From contig DUUM01000090.1 in NCBI GenBank assembly GCA_012841565.1, forward strand, positions 1-64,000: a DNA stretch of 64,000 bases, read 5' to 3'. A program made the position numbers and the translations under genes. This document shows positions 43,004 through 52,827 of the stretch, in pieces. The notes below the pieces were generated by a model. It searched no databases and was not told where the DNA came from. It saw only the letters and a program-made list of their open reading frames with translations. The first letter of the stretch is position 1. Every line of letters starts with the position of its first letter. Origin of the DNA: Candidatus Epulonipiscium sp. GTDB lineage: Bacteria > Bacillota_A > Clostridia > Lachnospirales > Cellulosilyticaceae.

Positions 43004-45154
43004 CTACACCCATTCTCTTTTTAAGATTTTCTCTACAAATAGTTTTGATAATTCTGGGTCAAATTGAGTTCCTGCATTTTCTGCAAACTCTCTGACTATC
43101 TCATCTTCACATAAAGCCTTTCTGTAGGGCCTATTAGATCTCATTGCATCATAAGCATTTGCTATGGTAACAATTCTGGACACCAAAGGGATTTCTTCTC
43201 CTTTTAAACCCTTAGGATAGCCCATACCATCATATCTTTCATGGTGGGATAACACATAATAAGCTAGGTTTGACATCTCACTTATGGTATTTAGTATTCT
43301 ATACCCAATCTCAGGATGTTTTTTAATTTCTGCCCACTCTTCACTTGTAAGTTTCTCTTTCTTATTCAGTATCTCTTTTCCAACAGCAATCTCACCAATA
43401 TCGTGGATTTCTCCAACCATTACTAACTCTTGTAATTCTTCTTGTTTCATTCCTAGTTCTATGCCTATTTCTTTAGAAATCTTAGCCACACTCTGGGAGT
43501 GATTTTTTTTATTTTTATCCCTTTTATATAATTCTTCTAAAATGATTTTTATCGTTCTTTTTCTCATTTCTGGTCCATCAAACAACTTATTCGAGTACAT
43601 ATTGTCTTCTGCATTTTTAAGTATATCCAACATATTAGTCTTCATATCATACTTAGTTGCAAAGCCATAACTGACGGAAATTTCTATGTTTGAAAACTGA
43701 TCTGTTGAAACCTTTTTTTCTTGACTTAATTGCTTTATTCGGTCAATAACTAACTCTGCTCCCTTTTTATCAGTTCTTGGTAAAATAATAACAAATTCAT
43801 CCCCGCTAATTCTACAGACAATATCACCAACCCGGCAACTTTTGTTCATTACATCTGAAATGGCAATCAAAAGATTATCTCCAGCTTTGTGGCCAAATGA
43901 ATCATTAATAAGCTTCAATCCATTTGCGTCCCCCATTACAAGGGTAATCGGCAAGGTTTCTTGCACATCTAAGCGCTGTAGTTGCTCTTCAAAATACCTC
44001 CTATTATAAATACCTGTTAATTGGTCGTTATAGGATAAGTAGTTTAGATTTTCATTTTTCTCTAGGATTTCTTCTTTATCTTGTTCTACCTGCTCAACTA
44101 ATTCCTGAGTCTTGCTTAACGTTGTATTTAATGCTTTTTTGATTCCAATAAAGGGATCTTTTATTTCAAGTGGTATCCTATAGGCAATATTATTTTCCAA
44201 ATCAATTTTTCTAATATCTTCATCTAATTTTAATAGGGGTATTAAAAAGTTTTTTCTTTGAATAGAGGTGAACGATAAGAAAATTATTATAGCTATTATT
44301 ATGACTATAAAAAACATTCTCCATAATTCATTATTATTATCTTTAAAATGCTCAAATGATATAAAATTACCAATTGTCCAGTTAGTATCTTCTACTGATC
44401 TGTAGGTTAAATAGCCTTCTACCCCATCTAATTTAGTTTCCATTTGTCCACTTTTCATGGTTTTAATTTCTTTATGTATCTCAGGTCCTAATGAATCAAT
44501 ATTAATAAGGCCAGATCCTATATTATATTTGTATTTAGGGTGGGCTAATATATTGCCTGCTCCGTCGATTAAAAACGAATAACCTGACCCTTGTACTCTA
44601 GTTGTTTCAACTATCTTAATAATTTCTTCAACTGCAATATCTGCAGAAACGACTCCCATAAAAACTTTGTTTTCATCGTAAACCGTTTTTGAAACAGATA
44701 TTATAGTACCTCCATCTATAGCACTTGCATATACATCAGATATAGCTAATTCCCCTTTTTTAACAGCCTCCATGTACCATGGCCTTGTTCTTACGTCATA
44801 GCTAGCTGCTGGCTCCCAGTTATCACTATTTATCAATTTATTATTGATATCTCCATAATAAATTGATTTAATGACACGATTGCTTTTTGCAAGTCTTGTT
44901 ACATATTCTATAAGTTCTTCATCTGTCCAATTATTGGTTCCTATAATTTCTGCAGATATATTTATATATTGATTATAACTATTCATTTTGTGATTAATAC
45001 TTTCTGCTAAATGCTCTCTTATTGTAATAAGATTTTTTTGTTTTTCTTTAGCGACAATGTTATTGAAATACATATATTGAACAATTAAACCTATAACAAT
45101 AGTAAGAGTTAATACAATACCCAAACTATTGAATCTTTTTTGTATGGTTCCCAT
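43004..45154 (-). CDS. Cache-sensor GGDEF and HD-GYP signalling protein
   Basis: The product has 716 aa: membrane helix (about 10-30), extracellular dCache sensor (about 35-280), second helix (about 285-305), then GGDEF domain with 'GDANGLKLINDSFGHKAGD' and 'RISGDEFVII' (SGDEF active-site form), and HD-GYP domain with 'GEIHDIGEIAVG' and 'LSHHERYDGMGYPKGLKG'. Both catalytic sites look complete, so it could make and break cyclic-di-GMP in response to an outside ligand. ATG 45154 follows AAAGGTGG. Confidence 0.9.
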   Translation of the reverse strand: MGTIQKRFNSLGIVLTLTIVIGLIVQYMYFNNIVAKEKQKNLITIREHLAESINHKMNSYNQYINISAEIIGTNNWTDEELIEYVTRLAKSNRVIKSIYYGDINNKLINSDNWEPAASYDVRTRPWYMEAVKKGELAISDVYASAIDGGTIISVSKTVYDENKVFMGVVSADIAVEEIIKIVETTRVQGSGYSFLIDGAGNILAHPKYKYNIGSGLINIDSLGPEIHKEIKTMKSGQMETKLDGVEGYLTYRSVEDTNWTIGNFISFEHFKDNNNELWRMFFIVIIIAIIIFLSFTSIQRKNFLIPLLKLDEDIRKIDLENNIAYRIPLEIKDPFIGIKKALNTTLSKTQELVEQVEQDKEEILEKNENLNYLSYNDQLTGIYNRRYFEEQLQRLDVQETLPITLVMGDANGLKLINDSFGHKAGDNLLIAISDVMNKSCRVGDIVCRISGDEFVIILPRTDKKGAELVIDRIKQLSQEKKVSTDQFSNIEISVSYGFATKYDMKTNMLDILKNAEDNMYSNKLFDGPEMRKRTIKIILEELYKRDKNKKNHSQSVAKISKEIGIELGMKQEELQELVMVGEIHDIGEIAVGKEILNKKEKLTSEEWAEIKKHPEIGYRILNTISEMSNLAYYVLSHHERYDGMGYPKGLKGEEIPLVSRIVTIANAYDAMRSNRPYRKALCEDEIVREFAENAGTQFDPELSKLFVEKILKREWV

Positions 45155-45352
45155 AAGATCACCACCTTTCTGCACATATATCAATGATCTTTAGTTCTTA
45201 CATCTGTCTTTATATTATATATGTATTTAGCTTTGTTTTCCACCTAAATATATGAATCTATAGGCTTTTTAAAATAAGCTATTATAAATATATTTTATGG
45301 TATTGAAAGGAGACATACTATGAAGTAAAATAGAGATGATTGGAGGCATATA

Positions 45353-46219
45353 ATGAATATAAAATTATTGGAAGCATTTTTAGCTGTTATTGACTACAAG
45401 ACTATGTCTGCTGCAGCAGAAAAGCTCTTTACCACCCAACCTAATATTTCCCTTATGATCAAAGATTTAGAAGGTTATTATTCAACTCAATTATTTAATC
45501 GTATTTCAAAAAAACTCTACTTGACTCCTGAGGGGGAGCAACTAGAGATATATGCTAGAATACTATTGGCTGATTTCAAAAAAATGAATCAAGCTATGTT
45601 AACCCAACATAAGACGATTCGTATTGGTAGTAGTGTTACCGTGGGTCAATACCTACTGAATGGATATGTGGAAATACTAAAGTCAAATACAAAAAACATT
45701 AATTTTGAAATCACCATTAATAATACAGAAGAAATAGAAAAGCTTCTACTTAGTAATAAAATTGATGTTGCCTTTGTTGAAGGTAAAATTAATTCCAAAA
45801 ATATTGTCCAAGTTGAAGTTGCAAAAGATGAATTAATAGCAGTGATTAGTCACGACTACCCTTTAGATATAACTGTTGAACATTTAGCTGATTTGGCCTC
45901 ATTACCCTGGATTTCCCGGGAAAACGGTAGCCATCATAGAAATCAATTTGAAAGTGACATGAATGAACAAAAGATTTATCCCCAAGTTGTCTTTAGTGCT
46001 ACTAATCTGGAAACTATTATACAAGCCGTTAAGCATCATTATGGTTTTGCTATTATTTCAAAAATAGCTGCTAAAAAATCAATCCATCAGCAGAGTCTAA
46101 AAAAATTTCATTTTTCCGATTATAGTTGTCCACGTTCCATAAGATTTATCTATAATAAAAGTCAAGATAATGACCCCCTTATAGGTCAAATCCTAGATTG
46201 CATTAATTATCACTTGTAG
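45353..46219 (+). CDS. LysR-family transcriptional regulator
   Basis: The product has 288 aa: N-terminal HTH ('TMSAAAEKLFTTQPNISLMI') and a periplasmic-binding-protein-like effector domain. GGAGG lies 6 nt before ATG. It converges on the chromate transporter pair and overlaps its end by 27 nt, which is unlike the usual divergent layout of LysR and its target. A tiny ATG AAG TAA with its own ribosome site lies at 45320. Its effector is unknown. Confidence 0.9.
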   Translation: MNIKLLEAFLAVIDYKTMSAAAEKLFTTQPNISLMIKDLEGYYSTQLFNRISKKLYLTPEGEQLEIYARILLADFKKMNQAMLTQHKTIRIGSSVTVGQYLLNGYVEILKSNTKNINFEITINNTEEIEKLLLSNKIDVAFVEGKINSKNIVQVEVAKDELIAVISHDYPLDITVEHLADLASLPWISRENGSHHRNQFESDMNEQKIYPQVVFSATNLETIIQAVKHHYGFAIISKIAAKKSIHQQSLKKFHFSDYSCPRSIRFIYNKSQDNDPLIGQILDCINYHL

Positions 46220-46768
46220 CACAGTCCCTACAAGGCCTGTTCCTACAATAATACTGATTGCATTGGCTTTAAACTTTCTAAGAATAAAAAATCCGCCTAT
46301 AAATAAACCACATTCAAGCCATCTAAAATCTTTCATAACAATATTACTAAAATCAGTATTAAATAATGCAAGAACTAAAATCGAAACGCCAGCACTGGCA
46401 ATTAAAGCAATAACTGTAGGTCTAAGGGCTGCTAATACAGTTTGAACACCTTTAAAATTTTTATATTTATAATAAAAATAAGCAAGGGTTAAACAAATGA
46501 TAAATGCAGGTAAAACAGCTGCAATACTGCAAACTACTGCCCCTAAGGTGCCATATACTCTTTGCCCAACAAAAGTAGCCGAGTTAATAGAAATAGGCCC
46601 TGGAGTCATTTCTGCAATGGTTATTAAATCTGTAAATTCTGCCATGGTTAGTAACTGATATTTATCAACTATCTGCTCTTGAATAAGGGGAATTGCCGCA
46701 TATCCACCCCCAACACTAAATAAACCAACTTGAAGAAAACTAACGAATAGAGTCCATAGAAGTCCCAT
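46193..46768 (-). CDS. chrA: Chromate transporter ChrA, second half-size subunit
   Basis: The product has 191 aa and one CHR domain with about six helices ('VGLFSVGGGYAAIPLIQEQI', 'ITIAEMTPGPISINSATFVG'). ATG 46768 follows AAAGGAG. Half-size ChrA proteins work as a pair, here with the gene at 46740. They export chromate or sulfate-like anions; the actual substrate is not shown. Confidence 0.88.
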   Translation of the reverse strand: MGLLWTLFVSFLQVGLFSVGGGYAAIPLIQEQIVDKYQLLTMAEFTDLITIAEMTPGPISINSATFVGQRVYGTLGAVVCSIAAVLPAFIICLTLAYFYYKYKNFKGVQTVLAALRPTVIALIASAGVSILVLALFNTDFSNIVMKDFRWLECGLFIGGFFILRKFKANAISIIVGTGLVGTVLQVIINAI

Positions 46769-47333
46769 TGTTTTTCTCCTTTCTGATATCAATAAATACG
46801 GTTATAAGGCCTATTACTAAGCAAGTAAAGATAATATACATTGCACTCACATTAAAAAAGTAAGTCCCTATAAAAGCAATAACCATTAAAGCCATATACA
46901 ATTGGTTTTTTGTTTTAATAACACCTTTTGCTAGATTAAAAACCACATCCATAATGACTGCTGCTACGCCAGCCCGCATCACTTGAAGTGCAACTGCAAT
47001 AACCTTATTACTTCTAAACTGTTCGTAAAAAACTGAAATTAATGAAATAATAACAAAGGGTGGAATAATTGTCCCTAGCAGCGCAACAAGGCTACCTAAA
47101 ACACCGTTAATTCTGTATCCTAATATAATACTTGCATTAACTGGAATGGGTCCTGGACTGGACTGGGCAATGGCTGTTATATCTAACATTTCATCTTCTT
47201 CAAGCCATCCTAATTCTTCAACAAACTTCTTCTTATAAAGGGAAACGATGACAAACCCGCCACCAAAGGTACATGCACTTAATGTAAATGTGGTGGTAAA
47301 AAGTTTCCATAATCTATTTTCTTTTTCTTTCAT
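46740..47333 (-). CDS. chrA: Chromate transporter ChrA, first half-size subunit
   Basis: The product has 197 aa with one CHR domain ('SACTFGGGFVIVSLYKKKFV', 'ITAIAQSSPGPIPVNASIIL'). The two subunits diverged from one another, as in short-chain ChrA pairs. The 29-nt overlap with the downstream gene points to coupled translation. ATG 47333 follows AGGAG. Confidence 0.88.
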   Translation of the reverse strand: MKEKENRLWKLFTTTFTLSACTFGGGFVIVSLYKKKFVEELGWLEEDEMLDITAIAQSSPGPIPVNASIILGYRINGVLGSLVALLGTIIPPFVIISLISVFYEQFRSNKVIAVALQVMRAGVAAVIMDVVFNLAKGVIKTKNQLYMALMVIAFIGTYFFNVSAMYIIFTCLVIGLITVFIDIRKEKNNGTSMDSIR

Positions 47334-47522
47334 ATTAATCACTCCTATGTCCTTATCTTAACAATTTTTAATCTATATGTAAAATATATATCTATGATAT
47401 CATCTATAACAAATTATTATATATTTAAATTATAAAAAAGAGGCTATAAGGTTCTGATTTAGTACATGTCTACTGGGCATGTACTAGCTCGCTCCCTATA
47501 TCCCCTTTTATTGACTCAAAGA

Positions 47523-49514
47523 CTAATACTTAAATCTAATAATACTTTCCTGCATATCATTTGCTAACTCTGATAAAGCTTCACTTGCATGTGCAATCTC
47601 TGCCATAGAGACTGTTTGCTCCTCAACAGATGCTGATGCTTCCTCTGTTCCAGCTGCATTTTCTTCAGATATAGATGATAAATAATGAATAACTTCAATA
47701 ACTTTATCTTTTTCTTTTTCCATTTGAGTATCTATTTGATCAATGATACGAACTAACTCTCTGATTTCTTCAATAGAGTGATCAATTCCTTCAAACTTGT
47801 TATTTGTGTTATTAACACTGGTTGTTTGAGATTCTACAATGATTGCAACTTCCTGCATTTGAATAACTGCATTCCCTGTTTTATCTGATAGTTCTTTAAT
47901 AATAACAGCAATTTCTTGAGTAAAGGCAGTAGATTGCTCAGCTAGTTTTCTAATTTCATCTGCTACAACTGCAAAGCCTCTTCCCGCATCCCCTGCTCTT
48001 GCGGCTTCTATGGATGCATTAAGTGCTAACAGGTTTGTTTGATCTGCAATACTTTTAATCATCTCACTAGCTTTTTCTATCTTAACTGTGCTTTCATTGG
48101 TATTTAGAATGATATTATATATGTTCTTAGATGCCTCACTGCTTTGCTTAGTTTTTTCAACAAGCTCTCGTATAATATCTAATCCCTCATTTTTCAAACT
48201 ATATACTTGATCTGCAGCCTTATTTAAATTCACTACACTTTGTAAGCTGTTTTGTATTTGCACACCCAACTCATTAACCGTAATGGCACCTTTTTCAGTT
48301 TCCTTTGCTTGCTCACTTGCCCCTTCAGCTATCTCTTGTATAGCTCTTGCTACTTCCTCTGAAGCCACGGCTGATTGCTCGGATGTAGCTGTTAATTCTT
48401 CTGATGAAGAAGCTACCTGTTGGGATATATTACCTATCTGCCCTACTAGGCCAATTAAATTCTTTTGCATGGTTCCTAAGGCATTCCCAATATCGCCAAT
48501 TTCATCTTTTCTTTTTAAATATTTAAGGGCCTTGCTATTTTCATCAAATCGCAAATCATAATCTGCTAATCTTTTAATAATATTTGAGTATTCTACAATG
48601 GGATTTGATATGGATTTACCAAAATAAAGAGCCACTATAATTCCCAGTACCATAAATACAGCAATTAGGATTATAAGTGCTATCTTCAGCTTAGTTAAGC
48701 CTGCCATAACATCAGTCTCATAAGAACCTACTGCCAATATCCAACCAGTACTTTCTATCGGTTCAATCCCCATTATTCTTTTATCTCCTAAAAACTTATA
48801 CTTAATAACGCCACTATTTCCAATCCCTAATTTATTGATGGCATCTCCTAAATATTTAGTATCCTCATTCGTAAAAATATTCATTTGTTCCAACACATAA
48901 TCATCATTATTATGTGCATACATAGTTCCATCTGAACCTAGAATAAAAGCATAGCCACGTTTACCAAAGCCCATCCTATCAGTTATTTCACCTAATACAG
49001 TTCCATCTCTCCTAGCTATTAATACGCCAACTACTTTATTGTTATCTTTTATAGGGGTTGCTAGCATAATAACTGGTTTGTTGGTAACCTTAGAAATGAT
49101 GACATCAGAAATATTAGACTCTCCTTGAAGGGCTTTTTTGATATAATCCCTTTCCCCAAGATCTGCTGTGCTTCCATCTGATACGTACCGAGTTGAACCA
49201 TTAGGACTTGTAACACCTATGTCTAAAAAGCCTAATCTTTCAACATCTAATGCTAAATATTCTTTTTGGGTATTCCAGTCCATTCCTTGGGTACTTCGTC
49301 TACTAGCTAGTTCTTCTAAAACGGCTAAATCCTTACCTATTGTGCCTTCAATAATCATTACACCGTCTTTTGCCGCATTACCAAGTGTTTCATCTGTGTT
49401 CTCTAATACTGTATTCGAGCTAATAATGACTCCTAAACCACCAATGCTACCTGCGACAACTAGTATTAGTATACTTATTAATAGGGCAATTCTTTTGGAT
49501 AAATTGAATTTCAT
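47523..49514 (-). CDS. Methyl-accepting chemotaxis protein
   Basis: The product has 663 aa: two membrane helices (about 10-30 and 280-303) around a dCache sensor, HAMP, and the long signalling coil with the hairpin '[20 protein letters not shown]' and '[18 protein letters not shown]'. It senses a small molecule and controls CheA. A hairpin of 8 bp (47461-47468 with 47478-47485) lies below the stop. Confidence 0.94.
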   Translation of the reverse strand: MKFNLSKRIALLISILILVVAGSIGGLGVIISSNTVLENTDETLGNAAKDGVMIIEGTIGKDLAVLEELASRRSTQGMDWNTQKEYLALDVERLGFLDIGVTSPNGSTRYVSDGSTADLGERDYIKKALQGESNISDVIISKVTNKPVIMLATPIKDNNKVVGVLIARRDGTVLGEITDRMGFGKRGYAFILGSDGTMYAHNNDDYVLEQMNIFTNEDTKYLGDAINKLGIGNSGVIKYKFLGDKRIMGIEPIESTGWILAVGSYETDVMAGLTKLKIALIILIAVFMVLGIIVALYFGKSISNPIVEYSNIIKRLADYDLRFDENSKALKYLKRKDEIGDIGNALGTMQKNLIGLVGQIGNISQQVASSSEELTATSEQSAVASEEVARAIQEIAEGASEQAKETEKGAITVNELGVQIQNSLQSVVNLNKAADQVYSLKNEGLDIIRELVEKTKQSSEASKNIYNIILNTNESTVKIEKASEMIKSIADQTNLLALNASIEAARAGDAGRGFAVVADEIRKLAEQSTAFTQEIAVIIKELSDKTGNAVIQMQEVAIIVESQTTSVNNTNNKFEGIDHSIEEIRELVRIIDQIDTQMEKEKDKVIEVIHYLSSISEENAAGTEEASASVEEQTVSMAEIAHASEALSELANDMQESIIRFKY

Positions 49515-49647
49515 AGCCGCTCCCCCTCATCTGTTAAAACCTTTTATTTCTTCTTTTAGTGACTATATTTTACCACTATTTCGTTTAAATGACAAGATAC
49601 GACACCTGTATTGTTATCTTTTGACGTTTAATTGTATTACAATTTCA

Positions 49648-49685
49648 CAAAAAAGAGAATAGGAGATTTCTCTCACTACTCTCTT
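49648..49685 (-). terminator. Terminator below the gntP remnant
   Basis: An imperfect 13-bp stem (AAGAGA...TCTCTT) with a minus-strand run of T lies just after the gntP remnant. Confidence 0.55.
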
Positions 49686-49711
49686 GCTTTCTGTAAATAA
49701 ATTCAAATATT

Positions 49712-50102
49712 TTATGCAAATATTGATATAATTAACGCACCAACCGCACCTGTAACCCCTACGATTGTCTCCATCATAGTCCAGCTTTTCAGAGTCGTTT
49801 TTTCATCGATATCTAGTAAGGATTTAACAAGCCAGAACCCCGAGTCATTTACATGACTCAGTACTGTAGCCCCACCTGCAATAGCACAAACCATCGCCAA
49901 GACCTGAATCTTGTAGCATAAATCTTAAAACACCACCACCCGCAGTTACAAGCAATATCATGCCTGTTGGCGCTAATGATTTTGTCATTATTTTTTCTAA
50001 TTCTTCTCTCGTGTAACCATTTTTTGTTCCTAGTAAATACATGGCTACTAATGTTGAAATCGTAAGAGCAATAAATGGTGTTCCTACAAATGCTTCTGTC
50101 AT
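49712..50102 (-). pseudogene. gntP: Gluconate permease GntP remnant
   Basis: Only parts of the C-terminal third of a GntP permease are left. The start ATG 50102, with AGGGGGAG upstream, is followed by 'TPFIALTISTLVAMYLLG' and 'TAGGGVLRFMLQDSGLG'. The sequence then jumps, out of frame, to 'AIAGGATVLSHVNDSGFWLV' and the true C-terminus. A working permease has about 450 aa. So the first 200 or so residues and a central stretch of about 100 residues are gone: two deletions. It lies just after the dehydratase gene and was probably its transporter. Confidence 0.8.
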
Positions 50103-50149
50103 AATTTTCTCCCCCTGTTTTGTAATTTGTATAAAATCCTTACCTTACT

Positions 50150-51865
50150 TTATTCCATGTATCCACCTTTCATTGGTGATACAGCATGATCTGCAAAAAT
50201 CTTTAATATACCAGATGTGTATTTCTTTGGTTTCGGTATCCATCGTTTTTGACGCTGAGCTAATATTTCGGTGATTTCATCCTCGCTTTTTTCTTCTCCC
50301 TTAACACCAATTATTTGTAAGATTCTTTTTTCAACATTTATTTCTATTAAGTCATCTGTCTCGATTAGTGCAATGGGTCCCCCATCAGCTGCTTCTGGAG
50401 ATACATGACCTATGGCCGGCCCTCTCGAAGCTCCGGAGAATCTTCCATCTGTAATTAAAGCAATAGTACTTGCTAAATCCGGATCGGATGCAATAGCTTC
50501 TGTCGTATAAAACATCTCTGGCATACCACTGCCTTTTGGCCCTTCATAACGAATAATAACTGCATCGCCTGGTTGGATAATCTTTTTAAGAACTGCATCA
50601 ATGGCTTCTTCTTCGGAGTCAAAAGGTTTAGCCTTCAAAATAGCTTTATGCATTTCTATTGGAACAGCGCTATGTTTTATAACAGCTCCTTCAGGGGCCA
50701 AATTCCCCTTTAAGATAGACATAGATCCGTCTTTCCCAATAGCCTGATCAAATGGGCGAATAATATCTGTTCGCTTAAGGCCCACTTCTTTAAGATAGGT
50801 ATCACATTTTTCATAGTATCCACTTTTCTTAAGGTCTTCTAAGTTTTCACCTAAGGTTTTACCCGTTACAGTCATAACATCTAAGTGAAGCATACTTTTA
50901 ATTTCTTCCATAACGCTTGGCACGCCGCCTGCATAGTAAAAGTACTGAGCTGGCCACTTTCCTGTTGGCCTAATATCTAATATATAATGAGCACCTCTAT
51001 GTAGCTTGTCAAAATCACTCGCATTAATATCAATGCCAAATTCATGGGCAATAGCCGGTATATGTAACAGTGAATTGGAAGAACCTGAAATGGCTGCATG
51101 AACCATAATTGCATTCTCAAATGATTTTCTTGTTACCATATCTCTTGGCTTTAATCCCATATGTGCAAGTTTTACTGCTTGTTTACCAACTTCAAGAGAT
51201 ACATCTAATAAATCATCACAAGTTGCTGGCATTAACGCACTACCTGGTAACATAAGTCCTAATGCCTCTGCCATTACTTGCATGGTACTAGCTGTTCCCA
51301 TAAAAGAGCAGGCGCCACAGGAAGGACATGCATTTTGTTTATAATAAGTCAACTTTTCTTCCGTAATTTCGCCTCTTTGATACATGGCACTATAAGTTCC
51401 GATTTGTTCTAGGGTTAAAAGATCAGGTCCTGCATCCATTACGCCACCCGTTACAAGTATAGATGGTATATTTACTCTTCCAATAGCCATTAAGTGGGCT
51501 GGTACGCCTTTATCACAACTTGTAATAAATACCCCTGCATCAAAGGCATTGGAGTTTGCATGTATTTCAATCATGCTAGCAATAATATCCCTAGAGACCA
51601 AGGAGTAATTAATCCCATCATGTCCCTGGGCAATCCCGTCACAAATATCTGTCGCAAAGTATTTAGATCCTTTACCTCCCATTTCAGCTATACCTAATTC
51701 TGCATTCTGCGAAAACTTCATAAGATGGGCACTTCCTGGGTGACTATCACCGTAGGTGCTTTCAATAATAATATGTGGTTTTCCTAAATCCTCCACCTTC
51801 CATCCCATCCCCATACGTAGTGGATCCATTTCTGGCGCTATTTTCCTAACTTCTTGACTTCTCAT
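50150..51865 (-). CDS. IlvD/Edd-family dehydratase
   Basis: The product has 571 aa and iron-sulfur motifs of the family: 'FITSCDKGVPAHLMA' and 'NACPSCGACSFMGTAST', plus 'TDGRFSGASRGPAIGHVSPE'. The family covers dihydroxy-acid dehydratase (branched amino acids) and dehydratases for gluconate and other sugar acids. The GntP permease and GntR regulator next to it favour sugar acid use; leuCD are 8 kb away. Start ATG 51865 has GGAGGGG upstream. Confidence 0.85.
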   Translation of the reverse strand: MRSQEVRKIAPEMDPLRMGMGWKVEDLGKPHIIIESTYGDSHPGSAHLMKFSQNAELGIAEMGGKGSKYFATDICDGIAQGHDGINYSLVSRDIIASMIEIHANSNAFDAGVFITSCDKGVPAHLMAIGRVNIPSILVTGGVMDAGPDLLTLEQIGTYSAMYQRGEITEEKLTYYKQNACPSCGACSFMGTASTMQVMAEALGLMLPGSALMPATCDDLLDVSLEVGKQAVKLAHMGLKPRDMVTRKSFENAIMVHAAISGSSNSLLHIPAIAHEFGIDINASDFDKLHRGAHYILDIRPTGKWPAQYFYYAGGVPSVMEEIKSMLHLDVMTVTGKTLGENLEDLKKSGYYEKCDTYLKEVGLKRTDIIRPFDQAIGKDGSMSILKGNLAPEGAVIKHSAVPIEMHKAILKAKPFDSEEEAIDAVLKKIIQPGDAVIIRYEGPKGSGMPEMFYTTEAIASDPDLASTIALITDGRFSGASRGPAIGHVSPEAADGGPIALIETDDLIEINVEKRILQIIGVKGEEKSEDEITEILAQRQKRWIPKPKKYTSGILKIFADHAVSPMKGGYME

Positions 51866-51918
51866 CTAACCCCTCCTCTAGAATTAACTCACTTACTTAC
51901 AATGAAGCTTTAAATAAT

Positions 51919-51933
51919 AGACATCTGATGTCT
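51919..51933 (-). promoter_or_regulatory. Palindromic operator, probably for GntR regulator
   Basis: AGACATC T GATGTCT is a perfect 7-1-7 inverted repeat about 10 nt downstream of the -10 element of the dehydratase promoter. The GntR-type regulator encoded next door is the likely binder. Confidence 0.5.
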
Positions 51934-51943
51934 TTGTAGCTAT

Positions 51944-51972
51944 AATTTAACACCTTTCTTTTGATTAGTCAA
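51944..51972 (-). promoter_or_regulatory. Promoter of the dehydratase gene
   Basis: On the minus strand TTGACT (51967-51972), 17 nt and TAAATT (51944-51949) with TGT before it. Confidence 0.55.
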
Positions 51973-52082
51973 TATACTTTTGCACATTCCACCTATCCAC
52001 CTATAATATATCGTTATATTTGTGCATTTGTTATAGATTTTTTTATTTCCACCCCCTCAGTCATCACATGTGTGTAAGGCGT

Positions 52083-52134
52083 ACTAAAAACCCTCTTAAA
52101 AGATAAGTACTTATCTTTTAAGAGGGTTTTTAGT
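52083..52134. terminator. 52-bp perfect palindrome, terminator of gntR
   Basis: Each base of 52083-52108 pairs with 52109-52134, 26 bp without loop or mismatch. The T-rich ends (TTTTT) on both strands allow strong termination. It lies 10 nt below the GntR stop. Confidence 0.85.
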
Positions 52135-52143
52135 GGTAATCAT

Positions 52144-52800
52144 CTAAGATTCAAGTTTTTCTATATTTCTTCTGTTATAAATCAAGTGTAACACCATAGC
52201 ATCGCGAGCAGCTTTTCCGTTACCTTTTTTAATTGCTTCGTAAATCTCACGATGGGTTTCTAATGTTTCTTTCGTTAAAGCTTTTTTAGTAATGGCTATA
52301 AAAACAGGAATAGAACTCGTAATTATAGGAATCAATTTAGGCATTACCCTATTCTTACTACAACTAGCAATTTTAGTATGATAAGCAACATCTTGCTTAG
52401 CATAATCCTCCCCTGCTAAAATAAGCCTCTCTACTTCCTCACATAGCTTACCTAATTCTTTTACATCTTCCTCTGTGGCATTTTGAGCCGCTAAAAGGGC
52501 TATTTCAGGTTCTAATATAAGCCTTATTTCCAGTAAATCTTTAGCTAGCCTTAGTTTATCTTTTACAAAGGTAAATCCTAATGGATCTTCAACTACTCCT
52601 AACTTCTGTGAAACAAAAGTTCCCGCCCCCCGCCTTATTTCAATAATATTTCTTGAAACCAAAGCTTTGATGGCCTCCCTTACAGTACTTCTACCTACAC
52701 CCAAAAGCTCAGCTAATTCAAACTCATTAGGAAGTTGATCCCCTTCACTTAGGTTTCTTTGCTTAATTATCTCTATAATGTTATCTGATGTTTTTTCCAC
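52144..52800 (-). CDS. GntR-family regulator with FCD domain
   Basis: The product has 218 aa: winged helix ('EFELAELLGVGRSTVREAIK') and an FCD effector domain with metal-site His and Asp residues ('DVAYHTKIAS'). The listed start GTG 52800 has no ribosome site. Seven G (52820-52826) lie 7 nt before an ATT at 52812, which would add 'KLLV' to make a family-like N-terminus. It probably represses the dehydratase and permease genes through the palindrome at 51919. Confidence 0.85.
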   Translation of the reverse strand: MEKTSDNIIEIIKQRNLSEGDQLPNEFELAELLGVGRSTVREAIKALVSRNIIEIRRGAGTFVSQKLGVVEDPLGFTFVKDKLRLAKDLLEIRLILEPEIALLAAQNATEEDVKELGKLCEEVERLILAGEDYAKQDVAYHTKIASCSKNRVMPKLIPIITSSIPVFIAITKKALTKETLETHREIYEAIKKGNGKAARDAMVLHLIYNRRNIEKLES

Positions 52801-52827
52801 TAAAAGTTTAATGACTATTCCCCCCCA

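Noticed and set aside
45320..45328. Two-codon frame (ATG AAG TAA) with its own ribosome site before lysR
   Set aside because: Curious, but such short frames occur by chance in AT-rich DNA, and there is nothing else to support a role.
47461..47485. 8-bp hairpin below the chemoreceptor at 47.5 kb as a terminator
   Set aside because: The stem is perfect, but no U-run follows it directly; the nearest run is over 20 nt away.
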